Assembly (NCBI GenBank): GCA_905214425.1
Contig: CAJMLY010000002.1
Span: 62,001-126,000 of the forward strand
Source: an uncultured bacterium
GTDB lineage: Bacteria > Actinomycetota > Coriobacteriia > Coriobacteriales > Coriobacteriaceae
Length of the DNA stretch: 64,000 nt
Reading direction: 5' to 3'
The notes under the pieces: generated by a model
The model's input: only the letters and a program-made list of their open reading frames with translations
Database searches by the model: none
Told to the model about the DNA's origin: nothing
Program-made: the position numbers and the translations under genes
Shown here: in pieces, positions 1 to 9,152 of the stretch
Numbering within the stretch: position 1 is the stretch's first letter
Layout: each line of letters begins with the position of its first letter

Positions 1-54
1 GCGCCGCCGCTACGCCATAATAGTTGGCGGACAATCGCGAGAGAAAGCAAACAC

Positions 55-2736
55 ATGGCACAGACCACGACAGATACCGCCGCCAGCACCGTCTCCGGCG
101 CCGGCGCCGCCAGCTCATTCTCGGGCGGCACGGGAACCGAAGCCGAATTCGGCTCGCTCGGCGCGCTCTCCCCCACCTGGTGGGAGCCCGAGGACGGCAG
201 CGAGCCCGAACCGTGGCTCACGCCCGATCAGGCCTTCGAGCGCTTCTTTGAATGGACGAGCGATCGCGGTATTGAGCTGTGGGACCACCAGGAAGAGGCC
301 CTCATGGATCTAGCCGCCGGTGACCATGTCATTTTGGGAACACCGACCGGATCGGGCAAGTCGCTTGTCGCGCTGGGCATGCTCTTTATGGGCATGGCAC
401 AGGGCAAGCGCTGCTACTACACGGCTCCTATCAAGGCTCTGGTCAGCGAAAAGTTCTTCGATCTGGTACAGGTACTCGGCCGCGATAACGTTGGCATGAT
501 CACCGGCGACACGCATATCAACACCAAGGCTCCCGTCATCTGCTGCACGGCCGAAATCCTTGCCAACGATGCGCTGCGCGAGGGCGAGGATGCCGATGTG
601 GGCTGCGTGGCCATGGACGAGTTCCACTACTTTGCCGACCCCGACCGCGGCTGGGCCTGGCAGGTGCCGCTGCTCACCCTGCCCCACACGCAGTTTATGC
701 TCATGAGCGCCACACTTGGCGATGTCACTGCAATCGCCGCCTCTCTCGAAGAGCACACCGGTGCTACCTGCGACTTGGTCGTCGATGCCCCGCGCCCCGT
801 GCCGCTGAGCTACGACTACGTGACGACCTCGCTCGAGGGCACGGTCGAGCTCGCCATGCGCCGTGGAGAGGCCCCGCTCTATATCGTGCACTTTAGCCAG
901 GACGCCGCCCTTGCGACGGCGCAGTCGCTTGCCAATTTCGGCATCGCCAGCAAAGAGCAGCGCGAAGCCATCAAGGAAGCCGCCAAAGGCACGAGCTTCT
1001 CCACGGCTTTCGGCAAGATCCTCAAGCGCTTGCTCGGCTGTGGCGTCGGCGTGCACCACGCCGGTATGCTGCCGCGCTATCGTCTGCTGGTCGAGCGCTT
1101 GGCGCAGCAGGGCCTACTGCCCGTCATTTGCGGCACCGACACGCTCGGCGTTGGCATCAACGTACCCATCCATACCGTGGTGCTCACCGCGCTCACCAAG
1201 TTCGATGGCTACAAGATGCGTCGCCTGCGCGCCCGTGAGTTCCATCAGATCGCTGGTCGCGCCGGGCGCTCGGGCTTTGACACCGAGGGCATGGTGATCG
1301 CCGAGGCCCCGGAGCACGAGATCGAGAACGCAAAGCTCATGGCCAAGGCGGGCGACGACCCCAAGAAGCTCCGTAAAATTAAAAAGAAAAAGGCCCCCGA
1401 GGGCTTTGTCACATGGAACAAGCAGACCTTTGAGCGCCTGATCGAGACGCAGCCCGAGACACTCAAGCCACGCCTGCGTATCACGCACTCCATGGTGATT
1501 AGCGTGGTCGAGCAGGGCGGCGATGCCCGAGTCCGCGTACACGACCTCATCGAGACGAGTCTGCAGACTCCCGAGGAAAAGGCAAAGCTCGAGGTTCGCG
1601 CCGACGAAATCTTCGCCACGCTCATCGATTCCGGCGTCGTCGTTCGCACCGAGGTGCCGCCCGCGCCTGACGCTCCGGCTGACGCCGCACCAGACATCGA
1701 CTATGCGCTGACGGTCGATCTGCCCGAGGACTTTGCGCTCGACCAGCCGCTCTCGCCGTTTTTGCTTGCCGCGCTGGAGCTGCTCGACCCCGAGAGTGAG
1801 ACCTATACCATGGATCTGATCTCGATGGTCGAGGCAACGCTCGAGGACCCCAAGCAGGTATTGCGCGCACAGGAGCGCGCCGCGCGCGACCACGCGATGG
1901 CCGAAATGAAGGCTGACGGCGTCGATTATGAGGAACGCCTGGAGCGCATCCAGGATGTCACCTACGAAAAGCCGCTCGAGGACTTGCTCGATGCCGCCTT
2001 CGACAAGTACTGCCAGGAAGTACCCTGGGCCAACGACTATCAGCTCTCGCCCAAGAGCGTCCTGCGCGATATGTTGGAGAGCGCGAGCGATTTTAAGGGT
2101 TACATTCAAAAGCTCGGCATCGCCCGCTCCGAGGGCATTTTGCTGCGCTACCTGGCAGAGGCCTACCGCTCGCTCGACCGCACCGTGCCCATCGAGAAGC
2201 GTGACGAGCGCCTACGCGACATTATCTCGTGGCTGGGCTTTGTGGTGCGCTCGGTAGACTCGAGCCTGGTGGACGAGTGGGAGAATGCCGGCAACCCAGC
2301 AGCCCTCGACGCCGCGCCGCCGCAGGGCATCGACGAGGTCGTGGCGGACCGTCGCGGCTGCACGCTGTTGGTGCGCAACGCGCTCTTCCGCCGCGTGACC
2401 CTTGCCGCCCGCGAGCACATTCGCGACTTGGGCGAGCTCGACGACGACTGGGGCATGAGCGAGATCCGCTGGCAAAAAGCACTCGACGCTTACCACGAGC
2501 AGCACGAGGAAATCCTCACCGACGGAGATGCCCGCAGCGCCGCGATGTTTTCCATCGACGAGTCCGACGAGAAGACCGCGCACGTATGGCACGTGCACCA
2601 GATCTTTGCCGACGAGGATGGCGACCACGATTTTGGCATCATGGGCGATGTCGATCTGGACGCCACGCAAGACGGCGGCGAGGTCATCTTCAAAAACTAC
2701 CGCGTCGGCTTTATCGAGGACCTGCTCGAGGACTAG
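55..2736 (+). CDS. DEAD/DEAH-box helicase, Ski2-like, DUF3516 family
   Basis: This 893-residue protein is a superfamily 2 helicase that probably unwinds RNA using ATP in the cytoplasm. Walker A is GTPTGSGKS at about residues 95-103, motif II is DEFH at about 189-192, motif III is SAT near 218-220, and the motif VI region reads QIAGRAGRSG near residue 400. The long C-terminal half after the RecA domains fits the DUF3516 extension of actinobacterial Ski2/Mtr4-like helicases. The ATG at 55 is preceded only by a weak purine stretch (GAGAGAAAG). The first 60 residues are low-complexity (Ala, Ser, Gly, Pro) and may be disordered. It stands alone and ends at a bidirectional terminator shared with the convergent DUF2130 gene. 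The substrate is not predictable from sequence. Confidence 0.88.
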   Translation: MAQTTTDTAASTVSGAGAASSFSGGTGTEAEFGSLGALSPTWWEPEDGSEPEPWLTPDQAFERFFEWTSDRGIELWDHQEEALMDLAAGDHVILGTPTGSGKSLVALGMLFMGMAQGKRCYYTAPIKALVSEKFFDLVQVLGRDNVGMITGDTHINTKAPVICCTAEILANDALREGEDADVGCVAMDEFHYFADPDRGWAWQVPLLTLPHTQFMLMSATLGDVTAIAASLEEHTGATCDLVVDAPRPVPLSYDYVTTSLEGTVELAMRRGEAPLYIVHFSQDAALATAQSLANFGIASKEQREAIKEAAKGTSFSTAFGKILKRLLGCGVGVHHAGMLPRYRLLVERLAQQGLLPVICGTDTLGVGINVPIHTVVLTALTKFDGYKMRRLRAREFHQIAGRAGRSGFDTEGMVIAEAPEHEIENAKLMAKAGDDPKKLRKIKKKKAPEGFVTWNKQTFERLIETQPETLKPRLRITHSMVISVVEQGGDARVRVHDLIETSLQTPEEKAKLEVRADEIFATLIDSGVVVRTEVPPAPDAPADAAPDIDYALTVDLPEDFALDQPLSPFLLAALELLDPESETYTMDLISMVEATLEDPKQVLRAQERAARDHAMAEMKADGVDYEERLERIQDVTYEKPLEDLLDAAFDKYCQEVPWANDYQLSPKSVLRDMLESASDFKGYIQKLGIARSEGILLRYLAEAYRSLDRTVPIEKRDERLRDIISWLGFVVRSVDSSLVDEWENAGNPAALDAAPPQGIDEVVADRRGCTLLVRNALFRRVTLAAREHIRDLGELDDDWGMSEIRWQKALDAYHEQHEEILTDGDARSAAMFSIDESDEKTAHVWHVHQIFADEDGDHDFGIMGDVDLDATQDGGEVIFKNYRVGFIEDLLED

Positions 2737-2758
2737 CCGTACATACTGGAACGAAATG

Positions 2759-2798
2759 AAGTGGGGCCGCTGGCAACATCGCCAGCGGCCCCACTTTT
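2759..2798. terminator. Bidirectional hairpin terminator
   Basis: A 16-bp GC-rich stem with arms AAGTGGGGCCGCTGGC and its complement encloses a 6-base loop and is followed by T-rich sequence on both strands. It lies between the convergent helicase and DUF2130 genes. Confidence 0.9.
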
Positions 2799-2815
2799 GC
2801 ACTATATGCTATGCC

Positions 2816-4573
2816 TTACTCGGCATCCTCGACCTCATATGAATCCGCCTCGGCGGGCTCATCGTTTGTCTCCGTCGCAGCCCCGCGCGCCTCGTCAAAC
2901 GCCGCCTTCATGGTCTTGTTACCCCAGGTGAGCTTGCGAATGGTAAGATCGTCGGCCTTCTTGTTGGCCAGGCGCAGATTGTTCTCGGAGGACAGCAACG
3001 CCTCCTTGGTTTTCTGCAAATGGCTAATCGTCTTGTCGATCTCATCGATCGCCGTTTGAAACTTGCGGCTCGCGATCTCGTAGTTGCGACCGAAATCATT
3101 CTTGAACTTTTCCATCTTGGCTTCGAAGTTCGTAACGTCGATATTCTGCTGTTTGTACTCCGCCAGCTCCTGCTTATAGCGAAGCGAACCCATGGCGGCG
3201 TTGCGAAGAAGCGTGATCATGGGAATAAAGAACTGCGGACGGATCACGTACATCTTCTCGTAGCGATAGCTCACGTCCACGATGCCGGCATTGTAAAGCT
3301 CGCTCTCGGGCTCGAGCAGCGTGCAGAGCACTGCATACTCACAGCCCTTCTGGCGACGATCGTGGTCGAGCTTCTTAAAGAAGTCCTCGTTCTTGTGCTT
3401 GGTCGCAGTCTCGTCGTTCTCGTTTTTCATCTCGAACATAATCGAAATGACCTCGTTGCCGCTCGCGTCGCACTCGCGGAAGATAAAGTCGCCCTTGGTG
3501 CCCTCGGACGCATCGTTATCTTTCTCAAAGTACGCGTTAGGAAACGCCGTCATGCGTAGGCGGTTAAACTCGGTCTCGCAGTGCTGCTCGAGCGACTCGC
3601 CCACCATCTTGGTGGACAGGCGGATCTTCATTTCCTTAAGGCGCTCAATCTCTTCGTCCTTGTAGCGGATCAACTCGTCGCTCACGCGCTTGGCCTGCGC
3701 GAGCTCAAGCTCGTGGGCTGCCTTGGCCTGTTCCTCACGCGAATCGCGCACCGCCAGCTCACTCGTCAGCTTGGCACGTGCCTCATCGCGCTCTCGCTCC
3801 GCCGCGGCGACCGCCTCCGATAGGTTCATTTTGGCCGTCAGCTCCTGCTCGCGCAGCTGGGCACGCAGGCCCTCGGCCTCTTGCTCGGACTGAGCCTTTG
3901 CGGCGGAAAACTTCTCTTGCACCTTCGCGCGATAGTCAGCAAGCGCGCGCTCGGCCTCGCTGCGAGCGGCATCGAGCTCACGCTGCGACTCTGCCGCGGC
4001 AGCGGCAAGCGCCATCTCCTGGGCCTTGTCCGCCGCGGCAAGCCTGGCCTGCAGCTCGGCAATCTGAGCGTCGCGTGCAGCTAAATCGTTTTGAGCAGCG
4101 TTGCGCGCCGCCGACTCGGCAAGCTTTGCTTCGTCATCTTTGCGCCCAAGCTGCGCACGCAGGCTATCAATCTCACGCTGGAGTTCGGCATTCTCTTTTT
4201 GAGCATTGGCTCGTGCCTCAACCGCCGCGCGCTGGCTTGCACTCTCGCGCTCTGCGGCAGCGCCCTCGAGCTTAGCGCGCAGCTCGGCAAGCTCAGCATC
4301 GCGCTTGGCAACCTCTTGCGCCAGTTTCTGATCCGCAGTGTTCTTCTGCTCGACAAGCTGAGCATTGCGCTGAGACTCTGCCTGTTGCAAGGCAGCCGTC
4401 GAACGCGAGCGCTCAAGCTCCAGCGCCTGCTCACCCTCACGCTGGACTGCCTTCACACGCTCATCCAGGTCGCGCGAGAACTCGGCATCGCGCACCTGCT
4501 TGACGATATCCGCATAGCCGGATGCATCGACCTTAAAAACTTCGCCGCAATGCGGGCACTTGATCTCGTTCAT
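2816..4573 (-). CDS. DUF2130 domain protein with long coiled coil
   Basis: The protein has 585 residues. It begins with a zinc-ribbon-like CPHCGEVF motif at residues 5-12. A highly charged Ala/Glu/Arg/Lys coiled coil of about 300 residues follows. The C-terminal part carries the DUF2130 signature, including the stretches KGDFIF and [12 protein letters not shown], which suggest a nuclease-like fold with a conserved acidic core. The ATG has a GAGGAG site five bases upstream. Function is unknown; the family is widespread in bacteria as a soluble cytoplasmic protein. It is transcribed alone toward the helicase. Confidence 0.85.
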   Translation of the reverse strand: MNEIKCPHCGEVFKVDASGYADIVKQVRDAEFSRDLDERVKAVQREGEQALELERSRSTAALQQAESQRNAQLVEQKNTADQKLAQEVAKRDAELAELRAKLEGAAAERESASQRAAVEARANAQKENAELQREIDSLRAQLGRKDDEAKLAESAARNAAQNDLAARDAQIAELQARLAAADKAQEMALAAAAAESQRELDAARSEAERALADYRAKVQEKFSAAKAQSEQEAEGLRAQLREQELTAKMNLSEAVAAAERERDEARAKLTSELAVRDSREEQAKAAHELELAQAKRVSDELIRYKDEEIERLKEMKIRLSTKMVGESLEQHCETEFNRLRMTAFPNAYFEKDNDASEGTKGDFIFRECDASGNEVISIMFEMKNENDETATKHKNEDFFKKLDHDRRQKGCEYAVLCTLLEPESELYNAGIVDVSYRYEKMYVIRPQFFIPMITLLRNAAMGSLRYKQELAEYKQQNIDVTNFEAKMEKFKNDFGRNYEIASRKFQTAIDEIDKTISHLQKTKEALLSSENNLRLANKKADDLTIRKLTWGNKTMKAAFDEARGAATETNDEPAEADSYEVEDAE

Positions 4574-4631
4574 AGCAGCTCCTCGATGGACGCAAATATC
4601 AACCGGCTACACTCTACCGCGCCGCGCGGAC

Positions 4632-4666
4632 AAAAAAGGCGCCGCCGCCATAATGGCAACGGCGCC
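4632..4666 (-). terminator. Rho-independent terminator of the metallophosphoesterase operon
   Basis: Read on the minus strand, GGCGCCG and CGGCGCC form the outer stem with an inner GCC/GGC pairing, followed by a run of six T. It ends the HIRAN / 59-aa / metallophosphoesterase transcript. Confidence 0.85.
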
Positions 4667-4668
4667 AG

Positions 4669-4705
4669 AACCACCACAAAGGTGCCTGTCCCCTTTGTGG
4701 TGGTT
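4669..4705. repeat. Short palindrome, GGGAC-core family, ACCACCAC arms
   Basis: The arms AACCACCACAAAGG and CCTTTGTGGTGGTT enclose a centre containing TGCCTGTCC. The core AAAGGGGACAGG (minus strand) is shared with palindromes near 31.2, 42.0, 45.1, 46.3, 50.9 and 57.3 kb. It lies 19 bases beyond the metallophosphoesterase stop codon. Confidence 0.75.
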
Positions 4706-4723
4706 TGTGTGGTGGTTCGAGCA

Positions 4724-5269
4724 TTACAGTCCAAAGAAGCCCAGGATTTGATCCCGACTTACGGGCTTGTACTTGTTGGCATCGAGACCGACATCGTAGC
4801 GAAAGATAGGGCGTTCGCGGTCGCGGTTGCGCACGTTGGTGCGGTCTCCTCTGCTGTGGATATGCCCGTGTAGCATGATGGCGCCACGCGCCTTACCATT
4901 CCAGCTGAGCATGGGGTAATGGCTCATCACCAGACGATGGCCCTTGGCATAGCCGGGAGCAATCTCCAGGTAATCGCGCACGTCTTCCCAAATCTGCGGG
5001 GTGTCGGGATCTTCCCAGTCGCCGTCATGGTTACCGCGGATGAGCGTCACGTTCTGGCATTCGATACGCTCGCGCAGGCGCACCGCCTCCGCCAGGGGCA
5101 AACGATAGGTAAAGTCACCCAGAATATAGAGGCGGTCGTCCGCAGCCACGCACTCATTGATGGCATCGATGACCTTGCGGTTCATCTCCTCGACCGAATC
5201 AAACGGCCGATCCATGTCGTGCAAGATATTCGTATCGCCCAGGTGCAGGTCGGCGGTAAACCACATCAT
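4724..5269 (-). CDS. Metallophosphoesterase family protein
   Basis: This 181-residue calcineurin-like phosphoesterase shows the metal-binding motifs in order: TADLHLGD near the N-terminus (DxH), GDF in ILGDFTY, RGNHDGD (GNHD), MSHYP and HGHIHS. The closest type is the small YfcE/MPE-like hydrolases acting on phosphodiesters or nucleotides; the substrate is unknown. The start is placed at the Met of MMWFTADLH because GAGG lies nine bases upstream; an ATG 15 bases earlier has no such site. It is the last gene of a three-gene operon with the HIRAN protein and the 59-residue protein. Confidence 0.85.
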   Translation of the reverse strand: MMWFTADLHLGDTNILHDMDRPFDSVEEMNRKVIDAINECVAADDRLYILGDFTYRLPLAEAVRLRERIECQNVTLIRGNHDGDWEDPDTPQIWEDVRDYLEIAPGYAKGHRLVMSHYPMLSWNGKARGAIMLHGHIHSRGDRTNVRNRDRERPIFRYDVGLDANKYKPVSRDQILGFFGL

Positions 5270-5335
5270 CGTCTGTGTCCTCATTTCGCAACGCGTCTAA
5301 CACGTGCCTAGTATACAGACGCTCTGGCGCGTCGG

Positions 5336-5515
5336 TTAGCCAAAGAGCCCGCCGAACAGTCCGTGGCGGCGCTTGTCTTGCTTTTTCGAAGCGTCACCCT
5401 GAGTTTTCTTGTCCTGCCGTTTCCTACGGCCCTGCTCCAACTCATCGTCATCGAGTAGCATATCCCACCCAAACGGATCGTCTGTCAGATCGAACAGGTC
5501 ATCGTCATCAAACAT
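5336..5515 (-). CDS. 59-residue acidic-then-basic small protein
   Basis: A short open frame with a strong start: GGGAG lies six bases before the ATG. It begins 18 bases after the HIRAN stop codon and ends about 65 bases before the metallophosphoesterase start, so it looks co-transcribed. The first 27 residues are very acidic (begins MFDDDDLFDLTDDPF), the next 23 are Lys/Arg/Gln rich (GRRKRQDKK), and it ends in the near-repeat GLFGGLFG. No known family is recognised. The charge split suggests a disordered linker or nucleic-acid/protein-binding peptide, which is inference. Coding is supported by position, ribosome binding site and composition only. Confidence 0.65.
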   Translation of the reverse strand: MFDDDDLFDLTDDPFGWDMLLDDDELEQGRRKRQDKKTQGDASKKQDKRRHGLFGGLFG

Positions 5516-5533
5516 GGCAGTCTCCCATACCGA

Positions 5534-5860
5534 TTAGCGAGCATCCACCACATAGAGCCCAACGCGCACCTGATGCCACGGGCTGCGCTCGGGAGCAACC
5601 TGTTGCACGCGGGCCTCAAATACGTCCTCGTGGCCGTAATACATCATCAAGGACAGCGGGCCGACCTCGTTTCCCGGAACATAGCCAAGCTTGGTGTTGC
5701 CGTAATAGATCGCAACCGCCTCAGGGTCATGGGGATTATCGCGCTCGGCACACAGCGTCAGCTTATCGCCCGCTTTAAGATCGCCCAGGACCAAGGCGCC
5801 ATCGGCATACTGAAATCCTGCAATGTGAAATGACAGAAGAACACGTGAAGGCTCGTACAT
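5534..5860 (-). CDS. HIRAN domain protein
   Basis: The protein has 108 residues, almost entirely one HIRAN domain (found alone or fused to helicases and nucleases, where it binds DNA ends). Diagnostic parts are FHIAGFQY near the start, the AERDNPHDPEAVAIYY strand-turn segment and KLGYVPGNEV. An AGAGGAG site precedes the ATG by five to six bases. It is the first gene of the operon that continues with the 59-residue protein and the metallophosphoesterase. Stand-alone HIRAN proteins have no assigned role; a link to DNA repair is known for the domain and only inferred here. Confidence 0.88.
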   Translation of the reverse strand: MYEPSRVLLSFHIAGFQYADGALVLGDLKAGDKLTLCAERDNPHDPEAVAIYYGNTKLGYVPGNEVGPLSLMMYYGHEDVFEARVQQVAPERSPWHQVRVGLYVVDAR

Positions 5861-6096
5861 AGCAGCTCCTCTAACAGCCGGATAAACCGGTGTGTAACCT
5901 TATTGAGAAGTCTACGGTCCCGTGCGGACACAAATACATCCTGCCTGCGTCCTTCAATCGTTTGCCTCAACGCTTGCGCGACAGAACGCTTGCAGATAAG
6001 ATAGGAACACGGATGGCACCCGTTGCCGCGGGTCTTGCCAACTCCGATACACGTTTTCATCGTGAGAAGTGGCCGTCTTCGCTTACGCGGGGGCGG

Positions 6097-6180
6097 CTAT
6101 TTCATTCGGCCGATAAACAGACCGAGTTCGATAGCCGCAATCAACAACGCCAATAACGAAATAACATCGCTTACGTTCAT
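6097..6180 (-). CDS. Possible 27-aa holin-like toxin (type I TA style)
   Basis: A tiny frame encodes a single hydrophobic helix: starts MNVSDVISLLALLI, ends GLFIGRMK. An AAGGG site lies seven bases before the ATG. The layout of a polar start, a SLL-type hydrophobic segment and a short basic end resembles the small Hol-Tox family of putative holin-like toxins, which are often followed at once by a GC-rich hairpin. Here GCCGCCCCCGC and an imperfect complementary GCGAAGACGGC follow directly after the stop codon. No antisense antitoxin RNA can be shown from sequence alone. The remainder of the 426-base gap between the HIRAN and aldehyde dehydrogenase genes shows only the hairpin at 6245-6278. Confidence 0.45.
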   Translation of the reverse strand: MNVSDVISLLALLIAAIELGLFIGRMK

Positions 6181-6244
6181 ACCAAATCCCTTCTAAAGGG
6201 AGTTGGCCCATCCGTGCTCCATAACTAGTAGTCTAACGCAAAAT

Positions 6245-6278
6245 GCAGGTAATAGGAACACTTGTTCGTATTACCTGC
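6245..6278 (-). terminator. Hairpin terminator after the aldehyde dehydrogenase gene
   Basis: GCAGGTAATA pairs with TATTACCTGC, with an inner GAACA/TGTTC pairing. It is followed by ATTTTG on the minus strand and by GCCCTTTTC on the plus strand. It starts nine bases beyond the stop codon of the dehydrogenase. Confidence 0.65.
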
Positions 6279-6286
6279 GCCCTTTT

Positions 6287-7666
6287 CTAATGCACAAACA
6301 TGCGCACGAACTTGTGCTTCCAGCTTGCGTAGGGCGCATACCGAAACGGCACGTCCAGCCAAGTTGCCTTGTTCACGATACTCTTCTTGTGGCTAAACGT
6401 ATCGAAGCTCTCGCGTCCATGGTACTGCCCCATACCGCTCGCGCCCATGCCGCCAAAGCCCATATGGCTCGTAGCCAAGTGCATGATCGTGTCGTTGACA
6501 CAGCCACCGCCAAAGGGCACGTAACGCACGAAGCGCTGCTGAACTGCGCGATCCTGACTAAAGATATACAGGGCCAGCGGCGTCGGACGATCCGTAATAA
6601 ACGCTTCGGCCTCGTCTAGGCTCTCAAACGTCAGCACCGGCAAGATGGGACCGAAGATCTCCTCCTGCATCACGGCGTCATCGGGGGTCACGCCGTCCAA
6701 AATTGTCGGCTCGATCTTCAGCGAAGTCTCCCGCGCGGTGCCTCCAAGCACGACCTTATCGGGATCGATCAGCCCGCGCACGCGCGCAAAATGCTTGGCG
6801 TTGACGATATGCCCGTAATCCTCGTTATCGAGCGGATGCTCACCAAACATACGGCGGACCTCTTCCTTGATGAGGCCCAGCAGCTCGTCGTGCACGCGCG
6901 TATCGACCAGCAGGTAGTCGGGCGCCACGCAGGTCTGCCCCACGTTGAGCCATTTGCCAAAGGCGATACGCCGTGCCGCGACCTTCAAGTTTGCCGTCGC
7001 ATCCACGATGCAGGGGCTCTTGCCGCCCAGCTCAAGCGTCACGGGCGTGAGGTTTTTACTCGCGCGCTCCATAACGAGCTTGCCGACCGAAACGCTACCG
7101 GTAAAGAAGATCTTGTCCCAGCACTCATCGAGCAGCGCTTCGTTTTCGGCGCGCCCGCCCTCGACAACCGTCACCAGGCACGGATCAAATGCCTCTTCAC
7201 AGATTTGCTTGAGCACCGCACTCGATGCCGGAGCATAGGCACTCGGCTTGATGACCACGGTATTGCCCGCGGCAAGGGCGCCGGCGAGCGGCTCGAGTGT
7301 TAGCAAAAACGGGTAGTTCCACGGAGCCATGATGAGCGTGACGCCATAGGGCACGGCTTGCGTTTTGCACACACTCACGGCGTTGGCAAGGTCACACGGA
7401 CGCAGGCGCGGACGACTCCATCGAACCACGTGAGCGATCTGATGACGAATCTCGGAAAGCGACGTGCCGATCTCGCACATATATGCCTCGTCATGCGACT
7501 TTCCCAAATCGGTCTTGAGTGCATGGGCAATATCGGCCTCGTGCGCCCGTACCGCATCGCGTAAACTCACGAGCGCGCGACGTCGGGCATCAACATCAAA
7601 CGTAGCGTGCGTTTTAAAGTAAGTGCGCTGATCGCCGACGATGCGCGCAATTTCCTCGGTGTTCAT
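6287..7666 (-). CDS. Aldehyde dehydrogenase family protein
   Basis: This 459-residue enzyme oxidises aldehydes to acids with NAD(P)+. Visible family motifs are MAPWNYPF (cofactor site), FTGSVSVGK, LELGGKSPC (general-base Glu) and GQTCVAPDY (catalytic Cys). The length and C-terminal sequence fit the ALDH3-like, fatty-aldehyde type. Its GGAGG site overlaps the stop codon of the upstream alcohol dehydrogenase (nine-base gap), so the two are one operon and could act in sequence, alcohol to aldehyde to acid, or the reverse. The physiological substrate is unknown. Confidence 0.92.
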   Translation of the reverse strand: MNTEEIARIVGDQRTYFKTHATFDVDARRRALVSLRDAVRAHEADIAHALKTDLGKSHDEAYMCEIGTSLSEIRHQIAHVVRWSRPRLRPCDLANAVSVCKTQAVPYGVTLIMAPWNYPFLLTLEPLAGALAAGNTVVIKPSAYAPASSAVLKQICEEAFDPCLVTVVEGGRAENEALLDECWDKIFFTGSVSVGKLVMERASKNLTPVTLELGGKSPCIVDATANLKVAARRIAFGKWLNVGQTCVAPDYLLVDTRVHDELLGLIKEEVRRMFGEHPLDNEDYGHIVNAKHFARVRGLIDPDKVVLGGTARETSLKIEPTILDGVTPDDAVMQEEIFGPILPVLTFESLDEAEAFITDRPTPLALYIFSQDRAVQQRFVRYVPFGGGCVNDTIMHLATSHMGFGGMGASGMGQYHGRESFDTFSHKKSIVNKATWLDVPFRYAPYASWKHKFVRMFVH

Positions 7667-7675
7667 GGCACCCTC

Positions 7676-8896
7676 CTAGTTCTCGTCCTCAAACATACCA
7701 CCCGCGACGACCTCGTACATACGCTCGAGCTCCAAGCGGTCCATCAAAAGCGGAACGGGGTACAGCGGATTGGCCTCGGCATCGGCATGCGCCGCCATCT
7801 CGGGAATGTCGGAGCGGCGAATGCCCGAGACATATTTGGGGATTCCCAGGATCTCGTTCATGCGGTCGACCCAATCGATAAAGGCCTCGGCCGCAAGACT
7901 ATCCTGCGCGGTAGCCGGCGCAATGCCCGCCATGCGAGCAAGATCGGCAAGCTTGGGGGCGGCGGCGTCACCATAAGCGCGAAGCATGTGCGGCAGGATG
8001 ATCGCGTTGGCCAAACCGTGCGGAATTCCGTATCGGCCGCCCAGACTGTGCGCGATGGCATGCACATATCCGACATAGGAGCGGGTAAACGCAACGCCCG
8101 CCTTATACGCCGCCGAAAGCATATTGCGACGAGCGCGCATGTCGTCACCATGCTCATAGGCCTCGAGCAAATTGTCGTGGATAAGCTGCACCGCCTGTCG
8201 CGCCATCTTGCGCGTATAGGGCGTGGTGCTTCGCCCGATAAAGGCCTCAACGGCATGCGTCAGGGCGTCCATGCCCGTCTGCCCCGTAATGGAAGCGGGC
8301 AAGCCGCACGTAAACTCGGGGTCGTGGACTGCAAAACGCGGGATGAGCACAAAGTCGTTAATGGGGTATTTGTAGTGCGTCCCGTCATCGGTAATTACCG
8401 CCGCAAGCGTAACTTCGCTTCCCGTACCGGCGGTAGTGGGAACGGCGATGAGCAGCGGCAGGCGACGATGAATCCGCAGCAGGCCGCGCATCTTGTTGAT
8501 GGGCTTGTTTGGCTGCGCAATGCGTGCGCCCACGCCCTTGGCACAGTCCATGGCCGAGCCACCGCCAAAGCCGATAATGGCCTGGCAGGCGCTCTCTCGA
8601 TACAGGGACGCCGCTTCTTCCACGTTTGAAACCGTGGGGTTTGCACGCGTTTCGGCATAGACCGTAATGCCAATCCCCCTGGATGCGAGCGCCGTCTCGA
8701 GCGGTGCCGTGAGCCCCAGACGGGTAATGCCGGGATCCGTCACGATAAGGACCTTCTGGATCGAGCGCTTTTGAAGCACCGCGGGCACATCCTCGGCATG
8801 CTCTAAAATGCGCGGCTCGGTATAGGGCAGGATCGGCAATGCAATGCGAAAAACCGTCTGATATGTTCGGCACCAGGCACGACGGGCTAGATGCAT
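7676..8896 (-). CDS. Iron-containing alcohol dehydrogenase
   Basis: The 406-residue protein belongs to the group III metal-dependent alcohol dehydrogenases. It shows the NAD-binding GFGGGSAMDCAK stretch, VPTTAGTGSEVT, and the His-rich metal-site segment HAIAHSLGGRYGIPHG. A GGAG site precedes the ATG by eight bases. It is the first gene of the operon with the aldehyde dehydrogenase. An imperfect palindrome (TGTTGA, 4 bases, TCAACA) lies 18 bases upstream of the start and may be an operator. Confidence 0.92.
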   Translation of the reverse strand: MHLARRAWCRTYQTVFRIALPILPYTEPRILEHAEDVPAVLQKRSIQKVLIVTDPGITRLGLTAPLETALASRGIGITVYAETRANPTVSNVEEAASLYRESACQAIIGFGGGSAMDCAKGVGARIAQPNKPINKMRGLLRIHRRLPLLIAVPTTAGTGSEVTLAAVITDDGTHYKYPINDFVLIPRFAVHDPEFTCGLPASITGQTGMDALTHAVEAFIGRSTTPYTRKMARQAVQLIHDNLLEAYEHGDDMRARRNMLSAAYKAGVAFTRSYVGYVHAIAHSLGGRYGIPHGLANAIILPHMLRAYGDAAAPKLADLARMAGIAPATAQDSLAAEAFIDWVDRMNEILGIPKYVSGIRRSDIPEMAAHADAEANPLYPVPLLMDRLELERMYEVVAGGMFEDEN

Positions 8897-8914
8897 AAAG
8901 GAAACTCCTTCATT

Positions 8915-8930
8915 TGTTGATAGGTCAACA
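8915..8930. promoter_or_regulatory. Candidate operator upstream of the alcohol dehydrogenase operon
   Basis: TGTTGA and TCAACA form a 6-bp inverted repeat with four bases between them, 18 bases upstream of the dehydrogenase ATG. The spacing and TTGA/TCAA ends resemble TetR-type operators. No regulator gene is adjacent, so this is only suggestive. The rest of the 256-base divergent gap is AT-rich and presumably carries the promoters of both flanking genes. Confidence 0.3.
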
Positions 8931-9152
8931 TTTGCTCGCCCGATTGTACTCAGCGGCGGTCAAAGACGGCCTGCCAATCGTTAATCAATCAACATCTTCA
9001 TATCTCAAAATTGTTTTATTAAAAATCATTCCTAATAGGCTTCACATTTGGTTGCATTTATGGATAATAGAACTCGTCAAGACGCACGTCCGGAGAGGGC
9101 CCTTACGGGACCGGACGAGCGCGCAATCGCCATCGATCGAAAGGATCGAATC

